Shown piece after piece: positions 6,801 through 7,270 of a stretch of 7,270 nt of DNA. Made by a program: the position numbers and the translations under genes. Within the stretch, counting starts at the first letter, position 1; each line of letters opens with the position of its first letter. Location: NCBI GenBank assembly GCA_016931085.1, contig JAFGFO010000348.1, positions 1 to 7,270 of the forward strand. The letters run 5' to 3'. The notes beneath the pieces are model-generated. The model searched no databases and was not told where the DNA came from. It saw only the letters and a list, made by a program, of their open reading frames with translations. Source of the DNA: Thermoflexales bacterium. GTDB lineage: Bacteria; Chloroflexota; Anaerolineae; Fen-1058.

Positions 6801-7182
6801 CACCAGCTTTGTCTCTGCTGATTCGGGGGGCGCTCTGCTGGCAGGTGACATCGTGCAGTGGAAGGGCCTGGCGATCCGTGCCGGGAGCAGCCGGAGGGTG
6901 CGCTTTGTCGTGCGGGCGAGCAGCCCGCTGACGGATGGCATCGTGATCGTCAACGAGCACTATGGCGTCAGTTGTACCGAGGGGGCCAGTGACCGGGGCA
7001 GCCCGGCCGGGACGACTGTGGAGAGTGGCCCCACGATGGTGGCTTTGTCGTCGATCGACGCTCGCCTGGCGCGCAAGCCGGCCTGGGGAGTGGCCTTGCT
7101 GCTGGCCCTGGGGCTGGCCGTTGGCCTGCTTACAGCACTGCGCAGGCAGCACCGCCATAGTCACAGCCCAGACGAGTGCTGA
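3895..7182 (+). CDS. Surface-anchored C25 (gingipain-like) cysteine peptidase with inserted FG-GAP propeller
   Basis: Only TTG 3895 is available as a start, and it lies just after the frameshift point, so the true N-terminus is upstream in another frame. Numbering from TTG: peptidase segment SDLRYAS...LALGRIIGNNAQQL (about 17-45); six FG-GAP/VCBS-type repeats of about 45 residues (113-386); the catalytic part of C25 with YFSGHGN (predicted His408) and ATSCLTG (predicted Cys439), followed by AEAFLQGSAGVYVGST; a beta-rich region with CMAC (Cys635, Cys638); two CARDB/Ig-like domains (about 706-815 and 819-922); a DUF11 domain (about 927-1050); a membrane helix (1063-1082); and a basic tail, RRQHRHSH. 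The family consists of secreted caspase-fold proteases. This layout suggests an extracellular protein held by a C-terminal helix. Without a signal peptide, the gene as read is probably not functional unless the frameshift is an error and the missing 5' part is elsewhere. Confidence 0.85.
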   Translation: MDVTWNGGGHTSEARYSDLRYASSADEERRPNLALGRIIGNNAQQLAKVIQTSISVYEGQYGYGFGRDSAMLLSGTGTAASFAPTVDEIQTILQPEFSVDKLHWWEYFDQSAFARDYEQYDGFAAGDVDGDGDDEIIVGDRGDTIYVLNASGGVVGSFARDFEEGDGLAAGDVNGDGQDEIIIGDRNDHIVTYNESGTQLATFERDYEAFDGLAVGDVDCGGADEIVMADRNDHIYVFAMNGAILHEFYLDYEAHDGLGVGDVQGSCNGEIIIGDRSQDKIHVYERDGSLFASFDYDFAEGYGLAVGNVRGDAYDDIVIGNIDDRRLHVYSYISGDGAFKDKLSMDAAFDSFDGLAVGNVLPGSTELEMLVADRSDQLRIYDLDYCSRMMGAFTPMSQDKDVIYFSGHGNTNIWGPCLVSSNTPSDFGSKNPFVLATSCLTGNYKDGDNYSIAEAFLQGSAGVYVGSTEVSAIGKNNEAGKWFFNNWDTYDTVGRTFTDLRRDKFDDGEVWRLWVYSYNLYGDPKYMPRYGRAPSGGSGQAALDALGASLDPAGLRTIEVHIPDFEVNTVDGWDHVEIPGGELWSEAGDSEVPYWTVSINYRPGTRVQNVALTGRSGLVVTTGLNVPSVTHDIACMACTAQTSRAPVEASGWSPDPDTQYRWAVYENPDGSTTLAIALYPFYYNSQTSDVLFYQDYTLEIETITTSVAIESLTLDQPVSLPGDPISMTLVVNNDGAAQDVVVKALVKTSAVGDLVGSLPLRNLHDLSGQAWVDLAWDTADGTSGGQAPGDYLVEIELMDMAGNVLDKAARNFQLGITSGQVTRLSATPELFNVGDVISISMTFSNIGSVPITGTAIIQVQTADALTLTTEFTHSLSNLAVGRARILTGTWDTTKVSEGAYRVLGYVLYDSTASTPMTATVSTPMAALSIVKTAPITVTAGELFTYTLVVYDAGNIDVTDVTITDALPAHTSFVSADSGGALLAGDIVQWKGLAIRAGSSRRVRFVVRASSPLTDGIVIVNEHYGVSCTEGASDRGSPAGTTVESGPTMVALSSIDARLARKPAWGVALLLALGLAVGLLTALRRQHRHSHSPDEC
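4231..5052 (+). repeat. Six tandem FG-GAP/VCBS repeat units (about 135 bp each) inside the peptidase gene
   Basis: Units begin at 4231, 4366, 4501, 4636, 4774 and 4927. The first four are spaced exactly 135 bp apart; later ones drift. The protein pattern is F-x-x-D-[YF]-E-x-x-DGLAxGDVxGDxxDEIIIGDRxDxIxVY. The DxDGDGxDE calcium-loop pattern is clear in units 1 and 2 (DVDGDGDDE, DVNGDGQDE), weakened in unit 3 (DVDCGGADE) and lost in units 4-6. Such repeats form beta-propeller blades. The block separates the first C25 strands from the catalytic His/Cys segment. Confidence 0.85.
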
Positions 7183-7223
7183 GAGTATCATCTCAATATT
7201 TCGGGGCCGCCGGGCTTCGGGCC

Positions 7224-7257
7224 AGACTTCCGAAGTCTAAGAAGACTTCGGAAGTCT
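7224..7257. terminator. 15-bp perfect hairpin, candidate terminator or dispersed repeat
   Basis: AGACTTCCGAAGTCT (7224-7238) and AGACTTCGGAAGTCT (7243-7257) are exact reverse complements with a 4-base loop, aaga. The hairpin lies 41 bases after the peptidase stop, where a terminator is expected. No run of T follows (tccatcccccc), so it is not a textbook intrinsic terminator. Each arm is itself a 7-bp palindrome (AGACTTC/GAAGTCT) around one central base, which is more typical of a REP-like dispersed element. Confidence 0.6.
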
Positions 7258-7270
7258 TCCATCCCCCCGC

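Noticed and set aside
6025..7191. Minus-strand 388-residue frame opposite the Ig-like and DUF11 region
   Set aside because: Low-complexity antisense shadow of the peptidase gene with no recognisable domain.

Overview
The window looks like a chromosomal stretch from a GC-rich bacterium, most likely a member of the Chloroflexota (Anaerolineae-like). The basis is inference: a two-subunit-type glycine decarboxylase (separate gcvPA), a bacterial PurO-type IMP cyclohydrolase, and a surface C25 peptidase carrying FG-GAP, Ig-like and DUF11 modules whose DUF11 end resembles those common in that phylum. No rRNA, tRNA, CRISPR array or intact insertion sequence is visible.

Layout. (1) Positions 1-311, minus strand: the 5' part of a small membrane protein gene that runs off the left edge. 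It is AT-richer than the rest and has a near-consensus sigma70 promoter with a dyad over its -10. (2) Positions 312-608: a divergent intergenic region with that promoter, a 63-bp element bounded by perfect 10-bp inverted repeats, and a probable promoter for the plus-strand genes. (3) Positions 609-3628: a tight plus-strand gene run of gcvH, gcvPA, an IMP cyclohydrolase gene and a zinc-ribbon NUDIX hydrolase gene. The gcvH-gcvPA gap is made almost entirely of six 7-bp repeats that abut the gcvPA start codon and leave no Shine-Dalgarno sequence. (4) Positions about 3621-7182: a large surface-anchored C25 (gingipain-like) cysteine peptidase gene that has lost its 5' part and carries an apparent one-base frameshift near 3891-3894. 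Its peptidase domain is interrupted by a six-repeat FG-GAP beta-propeller. (5) Positions 7183-7270: a short 3' region with a 15-bp perfect hairpin made of four copies of one heptamer (two in each orientation), a candidate terminator or dispersed repeat.

How the genes may work together (inference): GcvH and GcvPA belong to the glycine cleavage system, which generates 5,10-methylene-tetrahydrofolate. That feeds the formyl-folate pool used in purine synthesis, whose last step (FAICAR to IMP) is the reaction of the neighbouring PurO-family protein. The NUDIX protein could act on nucleotide derivatives. gcvPB and gcvT, needed for a working system, are not in the window. The C25 protein looks unrelated to this run and appears to have been joined to it by a deletion, a rearrangement or an assembly join.
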